Notes: a model not told the origin generated them from the sequence alone. Shown: positions 1-7,805, counted from the stretch's first letter. The stretch: 17,968 nucleotides of DNA from Segatella salivae DSM 15606 (GCF_000185845.1 NZ_GL629647.1:356866-374833); one strand, 5' to 3'. Numbers and translations are program-made.

Positions 1-123
1 GTGAAAAACTTCTTTTTGGCCTTTCTGCAGTGTGCAGAAGCATGAAAATCTTCTTTTTGGTCTTTCTGCAGTGTGCAGAAGCATGAAAAATCTCTTTTTG
101 GTCTTTCTGCAGTGTGCAGAAGC
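1..123. repeat. Three tandem 41-bp repeats with internal hairpin
   Basis: Three head-to-tail copies of 41 bp lie at 1-41, 42-82 and 83-123, differing at only a few bases near their left ends. Each carries the hyphenated palindrome TTCTGCA-GTG-TGCAGAA (23-39, 64-80, 105-121). The array touches the window edge, so more copies may lie to the left. An open frame through it is a by-product of the repeat; no protein family is recognisable. Function unknown; a structured intergenic (REP-like) element is one possibility. Confidence 0.85.
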
Positions 124-135
124 GCGGTTTTATGT

Positions 136-188
136 TTCGTCGGCCGACAACAGCTTGTTTTTATTTTCAGCTTTAGTCGACCGACGAA
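136..188. repeat. Long inverted repeat downstream of microprotein gene
   Basis: The 13-base arms at 136-148 (TTCGTCGGCCGAC) and 176-188 (GTCGACCGACGAA) pair with one mismatch around a 27-base AT-rich loop. The left arm also contains the perfect palindrome GTCGGCCGAC. It lies about 30 bp beyond the stop of the minus-strand microprotein gene, where a transcript end would be expected. No T-run follows on either strand, so a classical intrinsic terminator is not supported; it could protect an mRNA 3' end or bind a protein. Confidence 0.6.
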
Positions 189-218
189 GAATTTATTATA
201 TGAACTTTCTGTTATATC

Positions 219-395
219 TTAGTTATCTTCATCCCATGGATTATTGTCAGACACCTCTTCGTCAAAGAAGGGGGCACGCTTGGCAAGGCCTTGGTCCTCA
301 CCTACAGCATGCGAACTAACGATAAACTGAGCAATATTATCTGTGGTCATTAACCGAGCAGTTGCGATGTGGGGCGTTGTATATTTCTTTTTCAT
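219..395 (-). CDS. 58-residue microprotein downstream of BspA-like gene
   Basis: An ATG at 393-395 opens a 58-codon frame ending in TAA at 219-221. It starts MKKKYTTPHIATARL, has a central IAQFIVSSHAVGEDQGLAKR stretch, and ends in an acidic tail with a tryptophan (NNPWDEDN). No signal peptide or membrane helix is visible. The start lies 11 bp after the stop of the BspA-like gene on the same strand, so the two are probably co-transcribed. From memory, short Bacteroidales proteins of this pattern (MKK-x-Y-x-x-P start, small polar middle, acidic Trp-containing end) often sit next to exported-protein genes; no function is known to me. The basic start and acidic end, reading continuity and spacing argue for a real gene. 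It could alternatively be a peptide precursor or a chance frame. Confidence 0.7.
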   Translation of the reverse strand: MKKKYTTPHIATARLMTTDNIAQFIVSSHAVGEDQGLAKRAPFFDEEVSDNNPWDEDN

Positions 396-406
396 TTTGT
401 ATGCGA

Positions 407-1891
407 TTATTTGATGACTTTCTTTCCGTTAATAATATAAATGCCATGCGTTGGGTTTTTCACACGACGGCCTTGGAGGTCGTAGATAACATTGTCGCGG
501 CCCTCTGCCTCTTGTCCGATATTGCGGATGCCTGCAACATTTGCATTTTCGCGAGCAGCATCAAAATCGATGAAAAAGCTTTTTGCACGAGCTATACTTT
601 CCGTCAGTCGAAGACCAGCGCGATGCGCTTTTAGCTTGATAGAAGCGCCTCCACGAGTGCCTTGCTTGTAAAAGCCGAGGCCCTGGTCGCCGCTGTTTGA
701 AAGAACGTAATATTTGTAACCAGCCCCACTAATCTCTCGTTCGGTAGCTGTACCTACAAGGAGATTGCCCGTCACGTCTTCTTCGATGCCTGTAACATTA
801 GCCTGATAAACGATAGTGCTGTTTGGCGTTCCTTGCAAGATGAAGCCCGTCTGCTTAGGTATGATTTTTCCTGCGCCGAAAGCTTTCACAATGGCATTAT
901 CGGGAGTGGTGATGCTGCCGCTGGGTGTGACGCCAGTGATGATATAGGCGGTACAGCCATCAGGAACTTTGAAATTCTCATTTTCGAGGTAGAAAGTGGT
1001 GTAGCCGGAAGGACCGATATTCACCTGCTCATAAATTTTACTTTTTAAATTTACCCAATAAGCTGCTACTTTATAGGCAGCAGAAGCATCCGTGGGGACA
1101 TAGATTTTTAGAGAAGCATTTGAGCCAAATGTATAATCTTGGTCAAGAGTTGGGGGAGTAGTAGCTTCGATAACAACATTGGTAAGATTATCGCAGCCAA
1201 AAGCATCCCAGTGAATCTTCTCAACACTTGCAGGAAGCGTAACCGAAGTGATAGGAGTTTGTCCAAACGCCGAAAACCCTATTTCTTTCACATCTTGAAG
1301 AAAGTCAAGAGACATTTTTAGCTTATAGTTGCAAAAGAAGAATTGGCCGGGAATCTTTTCTAATTTAAGTTCTTTCAGTCCTTCCATTTTTTCCAAGTCA
1401 ACCATCTGACAAAAACAAGCTCCACCAAAATTACGTACGGTAGAAGGTATCTTTAGCGTTTTAAGTCCATTGGAAATAAAAAAAGCTCCTTGATCAATAG
1501 TTTCTAATCCTTCAGGAAGATTTAAAGTGCCTAAAGTAGTTCGCATAAGAGACCATTCGCCTAAGGTTTTTATTGTTGCAGGCAAAGTTAGAGAGGCCAT
1601 GCTTGCATGTTCAAGACCATAGTCGCCTATTTTTGTTATGGTATAAGTAATTCCTGTGTTACTATCTATTACTGTTGAAGGAAGTGTGACATGCTGCCCT
1701 GTAAATGTATAAGTGTATGGATAGTCACGTGAGGGTTGAGTAACTTCAACGTAGTGATTAGTCGCATCGATGATATGATAGTAAAAGAGTTGTCCCCCAT
1801 CGGTAGTTGCTGAAAAATCTACAGGAGGTTGCTGCGCATAACCAATGAAAGTGATTAAACAGCAGTAAAAAACCAATAAAATTCTTTTCAT
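407..1891 (-). CDS. Secreted BspA-like leucine-rich-repeat protein
   Basis: The 494-residue protein starts with a signal peptide (MKRILLVFYCCLITFIGYA, probable cut before QQPP at residue 20). Residues about 75-300 contain degenerate LRR_5/BspA-type repeats, recognisable by recurring units such as SLTLPATIKTLGEWSL, TLNLPEGLETIDQGAF, TLKIPSTVRNFGGACF and SVTLPASVEKIHWDAF. A beta-rich region without a recognised fold follows. The last 27 residues (468-494, with YDLQGRRV and GIYIINGKKVIK) match the short C-terminal tail common on exported Bacteroidales proteins and resemble type IX secretion sorting domains; whether this one is a sorting signal is inference. BspA-like proteins of oral Bacteroidetes bind host matrix proteins and mediate co-aggregation, so a surface adhesion role is likely. 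It is preceded by a long structured leader and followed by the microprotein gene. The ATG is directly preceded by AT-rich sequence without a Shine-Dalgarno site. Confidence 0.85.
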   Translation of the reverse strand: MKRILLVFYCCLITFIGYAQQPPVDFSATTDGGQLFYYHIIDATNHYVEVTQPSRDYPYTYTFTGQHVTLPSTVIDSNTGITYTITKIGDYGLEHASMASLTLPATIKTLGEWSLMRTTLGTLNLPEGLETIDQGAFFISNGLKTLKIPSTVRNFGGACFCQMVDLEKMEGLKELKLEKIPGQFFFCNYKLKMSLDFLQDVKEIGFSAFGQTPITSVTLPASVEKIHWDAFGCDNLTNVVIEATTPPTLDQDYTFGSNASLKIYVPTDASAAYKVAAYWVNLKSKIYEQVNIGPSGYTTFYLENENFKVPDGCTAYIITGVTPSGSITTPDNAIVKAFGAGKIIPKQTGFILQGTPNSTIVYQANVTGIEEDVTGNLLVGTATEREISGAGYKYYVLSNSGDQGLGFYKQGTRGGASIKLKAHRAGLRLTESIARAKSFFIDFDAARENANVAGIRNIGQEAEGRDNVIYDLQGRRVKNPTHGIYIINGKKVIK

Positions 1892-1970
1892 CTTGATAAT
1901 TATTTAATTTTTTGAATACTTGCACTAAAATTGCTGTTATTTCTTTTTGCTCAGTTTCACAAAAGGGCAT

Positions 1971-2009
1971 AAAAAAGCGAACAAAGGGAACTTCGGAAAG
2001 CCCTTTGTT
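1971..2009 (-). terminator. Terminator-like hairpin in the BspA leader
   Basis: On the minus strand AACAAAGGG (2001-2009) pairs perfectly with CCCTTTGTT (1980-1988) around a 12-base loop. After a CGC spacer a run of six T follows (1971-1976). It lies about 80 bp before the BspA-like start codon and 260 bp after the promoter, so it would end a short transcript or attenuate the downstream gene. Confidence 0.5.
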
Positions 2010-2018
2010 TATGGGAGA

Positions 2019-2042
2019 TACGCTGCGCCTCACGCGCGCGTA
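2019..2042. repeat. GC-rich hairpin in the BspA leader
   Basis: On the minus strand TACGC-GCGC (2042-2034) pairs with GCGC-A-GCGTA (2028-2019) around the loop GTGAG, giving nine base pairs with one bulged A. Such a GC-rich stem is conspicuous in this AT-rich intergenic DNA and sits just upstream of the terminator-like hairpin. Confidence 0.55.
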
Positions 2043-2079
2043 GGAGAAAAAATTTTAAAGTGTAGTTATTGGCGTGGCG

Positions 2080-2111
<32 letters not shown>

Positions 2112-2114
2112 TAG

Positions 2115-2143
2115 CAAATTATTTGGAACTACCAAATAATTTG
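2115..2143. repeat. Perfect 12-bp inverted repeat next to the GA tract
   Basis: CAAATTATTTGG (2115-2126) and CCAAATAATTTG (2132-2143) are perfect reverse complements separated by five bases. The element lies three bases from the GA microsatellite, and a second hairpin (CTTTTTT-GT-AAAAAAG, 2148-2163) follows at once. It may be an RNA stem-loop in the leader or a protein-binding site; no consensus is recognised. Confidence 0.7.
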
Positions 2144-2271
2144 ATGACTTTTTTGTAAAAAAGCCACACTTTTTTTGAGCCATAAATCCACGCTTCAAAC
2201 GAGCATTAGATTGCTGCAAAATAATATGATTCTCTGTTAATCTCAACTTCTTATCTGTTTAGAAACTGGCG

Positions 2272-2302
2272 CAAAGGTAGAATATTATTTCGAATTGACC
2301 AA
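2272..2302 (-). promoter_or_regulatory. Bacteroidetes-type promoter for BspA leader
   Basis: On the minus strand TACCTTTG (2279-2272) matches the Bacteroidetes -7 consensus TAnnTTTG exactly. A TTTTGG stretch ending at 2299 gives a -33 TTG-like element about 20 bases upstream. Transcription would start near 2265 and run through the structured leader to the BspA-like gene. This is the clearest promoter in the intergenic region. Confidence 0.7.
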
Positions 2303-2378
2303 AAAATTAAAGAAATAAAATTCAAAACCCATGGTTTTATATGCATTTAATGCCCACTGATAGCGATAATAAAAGATA

Positions 2379-2439
2379 TAAAAAACAGAATTGCCAATAG
2401 TTATTGTGGGATTTCTTGTCCCCCTATGGCAATTCTGTT
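2379..2439 (-). terminator. Intrinsic terminator after the porin gene
   Basis: On the minus strand AACAGAATTGCCATAG (2439-2424) pairs with CTATTGGCAATTCTGTT (2400-2384) with one bulged base, followed by a T-run. The apical region has a further possible GGG/CCC pairing. It starts about 30 bp past the porin stop codon and separates the porin unit from the BspA promoter. Confidence 0.85.
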
Positions 2440-2469
2440 ATATTCTAATGAATTAGCGATTTGACGCTA

Positions 2470-3600
2470 TTAGAATCTAAAATCAACCTCGACATCAATC
2501 ATATTATAATTATGTTTTGCCAAGGTGCGGTCATTGATACGCGCATATTCAACGTTGATTTGAAAGTTTTTGTGGAAGTAATAGTCTGCTCCCACTTCAT
2601 ACTGCGTGCGTGACCTATTCCATTCTGCAGTTGGCCGATATAAATCGTAACGTGCTTTTACATGAACCTTCTTCTGAATTACAGGGGCGATAACCAAGCC
2701 ATAAAAACCATCAGCCTTATTGCCTAAAGCTGTGTTAACCTCACAATTTGTGAAATTTGGATCTTGCGCATTGGTATTTGTAAGCGCCTTTGCAAAAGCA
2801 TATCCTGTGGAATGAACGTATTCAGAACGCAAAGTCCAATCATTGAATTTATATTCTCCACTGAGCGCATAGCGATGTTTTGGCAATGAACGAACCTCAC
2901 CCGTGTGGGTGACACCAGCAGCATCAGTCCAATTTCCCTTTCGTGCAGATGAACCTTCCCAGCCAAATACACCTAAGCGCAGTCCTTCTACAGGCATCAC
3001 CCAAAGTCCTCCGATGATATCCTTGCGCTGATCAACATCTTTCGTATTGATGCCTTGGCCATTGAATACGCCAATCTGATAGTGCAAGAGATTGCGACCA
3101 GCTGCATTTTTCAGGAAATCGCCTTGCACTTGAAGTCCTAAGTCGCGGCCATTGCTCGGATGTTCGCCTGTTCTGTCGCTGAAACCAGATAACTTTGAGA
3201 TGACTTGTCCAACCCCCATGAAGCCCTGGTCGATAGGATGCAATGGATTATCAAAGGTGAATGGGCGTTTGAACTCACCGATTTTAACCTTAAAATAATC
3301 ATACTTCTGCCACTCAGCAAACAAGTCTACAAGTCGCGGACTGCTTCCCAAAGTAGAAGTGTTTCCATTGACTTGGATTTGTGCTTTCCAATAGAAGTCG
3401 TTTAAGATTCGACCATCTAAGACCAAACGGAATAGTCTCAGATTAAACGAATTGCTCTTGTTTCCTTTCTGGTCGGAATATTGATATTGTGTCATTCCAT
3501 AGCCAGAGAGTTTCACATTGTTAAACCATTCTTTCTTTTGTGCACTACTTGACAGCGTTGTTAGCGCGAGTAGTGCAATACATAAACTCTTTTTTACCAT
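2470..3600 (-). CDS. OprO/P-type outer-membrane porin
   Basis: The 376-residue protein has a signal peptide (MVKKSLCIALLALTTLSSSA, cut before QKKEW). It then shows alternating aromatic and polar strands typical of a beta barrel and ends in an aromatic residue (DVEVDFRF), as outer-membrane proteins do. Blocks such as KIGEFKRPFTFDNP, GRDLGLQVQGDF, HYQIGVFNGQGIN and LRLGVFGWEG match the phosphate-selective porin O and P family (Porin_O_P). In Bacteroidales the substrate of such porins is mostly untested, so phosphate selectivity should not be assumed. The start lies 29 bp after the rlmD stop without a clear promoter between, so read-through from rlmD is possible. A strong terminator follows. Confidence 0.85.
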   Translation of the reverse strand: MVKKSLCIALLALTTLSSSAQKKEWFNNVKLSGYGMTQYQYSDQKGNKSNSFNLRLFRLVLDGRILNDFYWKAQIQVNGNTSTLGSSPRLVDLFAEWQKYDYFKVKIGEFKRPFTFDNPLHPIDQGFMGVGQVISKLSGFSDRTGEHPSNGRDLGLQVQGDFLKNAAGRNLLHYQIGVFNGQGINTKDVDQRKDIIGGLWVMPVEGLRLGVFGWEGSSARKGNWTDAAGVTHTGEVRSLPKHRYALSGEYKFNDWTLRSEYVHSTGYAFAKALTNTNAQDPNFTNCEVNTALGNKADGFYGLVIAPVIQKKVHVKARYDLYRPTAEWNRSRTQYEVGADYYFHKNFQINVEYARINDRTLAKHNYNMIDVEVDFRF

Positions 3601-3629
3601 AACTCATGAATTAGATTTTAATATTTCGT

Positions 3630-5069
3630 TTATCTTCTTTCCAACAGAACCACGTTTTCCACGTGTGGCGTATGAGGGAACATATCAACAGGTTGAACAG
3701 CTGCCACTTTATAATCCGCATCCATCAATTGCAAGTCGCGTGCCTGTGTGGCAGGATTGCAGCTCACATAGACAATGCGTTTTGGTGATGCATTGAGAAT
3801 CACCTTAACCACATCGGCGTGCATTCCGGCACGAGGTGGATCGGTGATGATAACATCAGGCTGACCATGTCCTTGGATAAAGTCGTCTGTAAGAATATCT
3901 TTCATGTCACCGGCATAGAATAACGTATTGTTAATTCCATTGACATGGCTGTTTTCTTTGGCATCTTCTATCGCCTCAGGAACATATTCTATTCCGATTA
4001 CTTGCTTTGCTTGATGTGCAACAAAGTTTGCAATCGTTCCTGTACCTGTATAAAGATCATAAACTAACTCGCCACCAGTGAGCTGGGCAAACGAACGTGC
4101 TACACAATAAAGATGATAGGCTTGGTCTGTGTTTGTCTGATAAAAGCTTTTCGGACCAACCTTAAACTTCAAGTCCTCCATCGTCTCATAGATGAAGTCA
4201 GTGCCCTTAAAGGTTGTAAGTTCCAAATCACCGAAGGTGTCATTCCCTTTCTGATTGTCAACATAAATCAGGCTCGTGATTTGAGGAAAGGTGTCTGCAA
4301 TGTGCTGAAGTAGCTGCATAGCCTTTTGTTCATCGCCTTCTTCGTCGTAATGGAATTGCACTAAAAGCATGAACTCCCCTGTGTTAGAATTGCGCATCAT
4401 CAAGTCTCTCAGCAGTCCATGTTGTGCCCGAATATCATAAAAAGATATCGAATTCTCTTTTGCATAGCGACTAATCTCATTGCGAATCTCGTTGTGCAAG
4501 TCGTCCATCAACCAACATTTCTTGATAGGATAGATTTTATCAAAGGCGCCAGTAATATGAAAACCTATTGCACTTTCCGACAGATTGCCTTCTTGTCCTT
4601 CCTCTTTTGGAGGCAAAGCAGCTATCTCTTCTTTCGTATACCAACGTTTATTGGCACATCCAAATTCAAGTTTATTTCTGTATTCTTTTGTCTTTACACT
4701 TCCCAATATTGGCTGAAAAGGTGGAAGTTCAACCTTACCAATGCGTGTCAACTGATCAAAAACCTGTTGCTGTTTGGCTTTCAATTGTTCCTCGTATGGC
4801 AGATTCTGCCATTTACATCCACCGCAAATACCAAAGTGTTCGCACATAGGAGTTTCGCGAACCTTGCTATATGAGATTATCCTTTCTACCCTTCCCTCCA
4901 TGAAACTATGTTTCTTCTTGGTGATTTGTACATCAACAACATCGCCAGGAACACAGAAAGGAACGAACACAACCTTATCATCGTAATGGAAGATACATTT
5001 ACCTTCGGCTGCAACTGATTCTATTGTAATATGCTCTAAAAGGGGTAATGGTTTATGCTTTCTCGTCAT
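3630..5069 (-). CDS. rlmD: 23S rRNA (uracil-5-)-methyltransferase RlmD
   Basis: The 479-residue protein belongs to the RlmC/RlmD/TrmA family, which makes m5U in 23S rRNA with S-adenosylmethionine. Residues about 10-65 form a TRAM RNA-binding domain. Cys76, Cys82, Cys85 (CEHFGICGGC) and probably Cys185 would hold the 4Fe-4S cluster. The SAM site DLYTGTGT is at 338-345, DPPR at 410-413, the catalytic Cys437 lies in SCNPATQARD and the general base Glu471 in HVENV. All key residues are present and the length is normal. Bacteroidetes homologues are often annotated RlmD; the exact target base (U1939 or U747) cannot be told from sequence. A -7-like TAATTTTG lies just upstream of the start. Confidence 0.9.
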   Translation of the reverse strand: MTRKHKPLPLLEHITIESVAAEGKCIFHYDDKVVFVPFCVPGDVVDVQITKKKHSFMEGRVERIISYSKVRETPMCEHFGICGGCKWQNLPYEEQLKAKQQQVFDQLTRIGKVELPPFQPILGSVKTKEYRNKLEFGCANKRWYTKEEIAALPPKEEGQEGNLSESAIGFHITGAFDKIYPIKKCWLMDDLHNEIRNEISRYAKENSISFYDIRAQHGLLRDLMMRNSNTGEFMLLVQFHYDEEGDEQKAMQLLQHIADTFPQITSLIYVDNQKGNDTFGDLELTTFKGTDFIYETMEDLKFKVGPKSFYQTNTDQAYHLYCVARSFAQLTGGELVYDLYTGTGTIANFVAHQAKQVIGIEYVPEAIEDAKENSHVNGINNTLFYAGDMKDILTDDFIQGHGQPDVIITDPPRAGMHADVVKVILNASPKRIVYVSCNPATQARDLQLMDADYKVAAVQPVDMFPHTPHVENVVLLERR

Positions 5070-5089
5070 TCTCTTGTTTTATTTACATG

Positions 5090-5097
5090 CAAAATTA
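5090..5097 (-). promoter_or_regulatory. Probable -7 element of the rlmD promoter
   Basis: TAATTTTG on the minus strand fits TAnnTTTG and lies about 20 bases before the rlmD ATG. No good TTG element is seen 18-20 bases further upstream, so support is partial. The 197-bp gap between rnz and rlmD otherwise shows nothing recognisable. Confidence 0.45.
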
Positions 5098-5266
5098 GTA
5101 AAATTATTACGAATTATGCCGTTAATACATAGATTTAATTTCATAATAGGCCTGTAAAAGGCATTTGATAATGTTTATTTTGTGCAATGGAAAGAGTCTC
5201 TATTTGCGTTGAATAGTTTTCATTAGGATGCCATTTCGTTCTGTGAAACCAGGAGGAAGAATCTTA

Positions 5267-6181
5267 TTATACATCAAAAACCATCCCTTCATTCGTTAAG
5301 AAGCTATTTTTAAACACCTCTTTTGCTTCATCAAGTAGGCATTTTTCATTGTCATAGCGTGCACTAAAATGTCCTAACAGCAGCTTACCAACATGAGCTT
5401 CACGCGCAACCATCGCTGCTTGGCGAGCTGTTGAATGCCAATAGAGTTTGGCACGAGCAGCATTATCATCTGCATAAGTGCTCTCATGATAAAGTGTGTC
5501 AACACCTTCAACCAACTTATATAACGTTGGAATATAACGTGTATCACTGCAATAGGCATACGCCCTTGAGGGATCTGGTGGAGTCGTCAAACGTTCATTG
5601 GGAATCAATTTGCCTTCAGGCGTTGTCCAATCCATGCCTGCCCGGAGATTATTTAGCTGGCTTATTGGCACCTCAAAGCAATTAACCATTTCGCGATTAA
5701 TGTGTCTCTGCTTGGGTTTTTCTCTGAAAAGATAGCCGCATGTGGGGATTCTATGTTGCAGTGGAATAGTTTCAACCGTAATACTCCGGTCTTCATAGAT
5801 AACGGCATGCTTCAAAGTGTCGACAGAATGGAATACAACTTCAAACTCTAATCCATTGCAAAAGAATTCCATTTGACTTTTCAGAATTGGCTCTAAGGCT
5901 TCATGCGCATAGACATGTAAAGGAGCTGTGCGTCCCAACATTCCAAAAGTACTAATCATTCCTATCAAACCAAAACAATGATCGCCGTGTAAATGTGAGA
6001 TAAACACAGCTTGAAGCTTTGTAAATCGGATTCTATTCTTGCGTAGTTGCAATTGAGTTCCTTCCCCACAATCAATCATAAAGAGTTTTTCTCTGACTTC
6101 AACAACCTGTGAAGACGCATGATGATTGAGGGTTGGCAGTGCTGAACCACAACCAAGAATATGAACTCTGAATGGCTCCAT
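5267..6181 (-). CDS. rnz: Ribonuclease Z (tRNA 3'-end endonuclease)
   Basis: This 304-residue metallo-beta-lactamase-fold nuclease cuts tRNA precursors on the 3' side of the acceptor stem. The zinc-binding motif HLHGDH is at 63-68, and His143 (PLQHR), Asp213 (YCSDTRY), His249 (YWHSTARQAA) and His271 (LLGHFSARY) supply the remaining ligands and catalytic contacts. Residues about 150-205 form the exosite region of the short bacterial RNase Z. Length is typical and the frame is intact. It lies 71 bp after the lipoprotein gene on the same strand with no TAnnTTTG match between them, so it may be the last gene of the mazG-lipoprotein unit. Confidence 0.93.
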   Translation of the reverse strand: MEPFRVHILGCGSALPTLNHHASSQVVEVREKLFMIDCGEGTQLQLRKNRIRFTKLQAVFISHLHGDHCFGLIGMISTFGMLGRTAPLHVYAHEALEPILKSQMEFFCNGLEFEVVFHSVDTLKHAVIYEDRSITVETIPLQHRIPTCGYLFREKPKQRHINREMVNCFEVPISQLNNLRAGMDWTTPEGKLIPNERLTTPPDPSRAYAYCSDTRYIPTLYKLVEGVDTLYHESTYADDNAARAKLYWHSTARQAAMVAREAHVGKLLLGHFSARYDNEKCLLDEAKEVFKNSFLTNEGMVFDV

Positions 6182-6252
6182 TATATGAGATTTATTTTTC
6201 GTTAAATAGAAATGACTTCTAACTACACCTTAATATATATAGTGTGCTGGCG

Positions 6253-6813
6253 CTATTTTAAACGTTTGAAAGCAAAGATCCCATCTTTATTTTCAAGATA
6301 AAGCGAATCAGCTCCTAAGTTGTCAATCACAAATGTATCTTTGTTCAGCAATAATTTTCCATTGCATATCTTCCAGGAAGTCCACGGATTAGTTTCTGCT
6401 TTGACATTATTCTTAATCTGTCCACCTTCAAGTATTTCAAAGTTCTTATCTAAACTCGTCCACTTTCCAAGTAAAGTCGTAAGGTTTATCACACGTTGTG
6501 CATAACGTTCTCCATTTACTTCATGACCAATTACAGCAAGGCGATCACCTGCCAAGAGTCCACCAAGGATAACTGCAGAGTCACTTCCCTCATCCATTGC
6601 CATGAATTCTAACGTATCTCCCAAATCAGTGATTAGCTCAATGTTATGCATAGAACTTCCCTCACCACACAAACCATAAAGCGTTGTGTCTGTAACCGAC
6701 GAATCATTTAGGCTGTCTTTGATTTCCAAATTAGAGGAACTCTGCTTGTGTTTGCATGCAACAACGCTCATCATTCCTAATAATATAACACCGAGATAAA
6801 ATAGTTTCTTCAT
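6253..6813 (-). CDS. Small lipoprotein with lipocalin-like C-terminal domain
   Basis: The 186-residue protein has a lipoprotein signal peptide (MKKLFYLGVILLGMMSVVAC) with Cys20 as the lipidated residue, then a Ser/Asp-rich linker. Residues about 45-105 form an uncharacterised beta-rich part. Residues about 110-186 (LLGKWTSLDKNFEILEGG to DGIFAFKRLK) resemble the lipocalin-like domains common in Bacteroidales lipoproteins, but the fold is inferred. It should sit in the outer or inner membrane facing the periplasm. Its start is 10 bp past the mazG stop, so the two are almost surely co-transcribed. No specific function is known. Confidence 0.75.
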   Translation of the reverse strand: MKKLFYLGVILLGMMSVVACKHKQSSSNLEIKDSLNDSSVTDTTLYGLCGEGSSMHNIELITDLGDTLEFMAMDEGSDSAVILGGLLAGDRLAVIGHEVNGERYAQRVINLTTLLGKWTSLDKNFEILEGGQIKNNVKAETNPWTSWKICNGKLLLNKDTFVIDNLGADSLYLENKDGIFAFKRLK

Positions 6814-6823
6814 ATCTTTTTGT

Positions 6824-7717
6824 TTAATGATTCATATTTTTCTTTGCTTCTTCCCAAAGTTTATCCATATCCTCCAGCGATAAATCATTCAGCTGCCGAT
6901 GCATTGCTTTTGCTTTTTGTTCAACATAATTAAATCGTTGAATAAACTTTTGATTCGTTCGCTCCAATGCATTGTCGGGATTTAGATGATATAATCGTGC
7001 TGCATTAATGATGCTAAATAAGAAATCTCCCAATTCATTGGTTGACTTATCTTTATCTTCCCGTTTAAGTTCAACCTCCAATTCATCCAATTCCTCACGC
7101 ACTTTCTTCCAAACATCTTCTTTATGTTTCCAATCAAACCCAACATTTCGAACCTTATCTTGTATTCGGTAGGCCTTTATTAGTGCAGGCAATGATTGTG
7201 GAACACCCGAAAGTACAGACGTATTACCATCTCTTTCCTGCTGTTTGCGTTGTTCCCAAGTAGCCGATACCTCTGAAGCTGTTTGGGGTTGCAACATGTT
7301 TTCTTTTACTTCTTCATCTTTGTAAACGACATGTCCCTGTGTATTTATTTTCATTTCAGGATTGGTTACAGTCCAATCACCATCCTTATTCCAATCAATG
7401 AAATCATGTCTAAACATCAGTTTGTCAGCTTGGGAATTGCATACATCTGCAATATCAAAATCGTTAGATTCCTCACCTAACATAGCATAAAAGACAATAT
7501 GCTCTAAAACGTCTCCCAACTCCTTGCAAATATCCTTATGATTATTCTTAATCAGTGCATCACAGAGTTCAAAAACCTCCTCAATAGTATTCGGACGAAG
7601 GCTTTCATTCGTCTGTTTTCTATCCCAAGGACACTCGCGTCTGAGTCTTTCTTGTACATCAAGTAAGCGTGCAAACGCTTGAAGCTTTTCTTCTTTTGAA
7701 TGTTTTTGTTGTTTCAT
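6824..7717 (-). CDS. mazG: Nucleoside triphosphate pyrophosphohydrolase MazG
   Basis: MazG hydrolyses NTPs and dNTPs to monophosphates and pyrophosphate. The protein has the two tandem all-alpha MazG domains: EEVFE (46-50) with ELGD (66-69), and EELDE (208-212) with ELGD (228-231), which hold the Mg-binding acidic residues. CPWDRKQTNESL near residue 30 is a family hallmark. The frame could start at 7744 with MPFFAYICN, but the ATG at 7717 (MKQQKHSKEE, 297 residues) is preferred because a promoter fills the DNA just upstream. Compared with E. coli MazG (263 residues) the linker between the domains is about 30 residues longer (roughly 105-150) and lacks the usual RHPHVF block. It heads a unit with the lipoprotein gene. 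Confidence 0.92.
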   Translation of the reverse strand: MKQQKHSKEEKLQAFARLLDVQERLRRECPWDRKQTNESLRPNTIEEVFELCDALIKNNHKDICKELGDVLEHIVFYAMLGEESNDFDIADVCNSQADKLMFRHDFIDWNKDGDWTVTNPEMKINTQGHVVYKDEEVKENMLQPQTASEVSATWEQRKQQERDGNTSVLSGVPQSLPALIKAYRIQDKVRNVGFDWKHKEDVWKKVREELDELEVELKREDKDKSTNELGDFLFSIINAARLYHLNPDNALERTNQKFIQRFNYVEQKAKAMHRQLNDLSLEDMDKLWEEAKKNMNH

Positions 7718-7721
7718 ATTA

Positions 7722-7752
7722 CAAATATAAGCAAAAAATGGCATATAAACAA
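7722..7752 (-). promoter_or_regulatory. Bacteroidetes promoter of mazG
   Basis: On the minus strand TTG (7752-7750) and TATATTTG (7729-7722) are separated by exactly 20 bases, a good match to the -33/-7 consensus. The -7 element ends only four bases before the preferred mazG ATG at 7717, implying a very short or absent 5' leader. It argues against the longer reading that starts at 7744. Confidence 0.65.
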
Positions 7753-7805
7753 CCTCATCATAACGAATTTATTGATTGCAGTTATAAATGCCTTTGCGCG
7801 TTCAT

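Noticed and set aside
1..123. CRISPR array
   Set aside because: Units are directly adjacent without unique spacers, and no cas genes are present.
32..319. Open frame of 95 codons on the plus strand over the repeat array
   Set aside because: Its first third is the tandem 41-bp repeat translated, and the rest runs antisense to the microprotein gene and across the inverted repeat; no protein-like pattern.
1758..2033. 91-codon minus-strand frame overlapping the start of the BspA-like gene
   Set aside because: It overlaps the signal peptide region in another frame and includes the terminator-like hairpin; no recognisable features.
4419..4874. 151-codon plus-strand frame within rlmD
   Set aside because: It is antisense to the well-supported rlmD coding region and has no domain resemblance.
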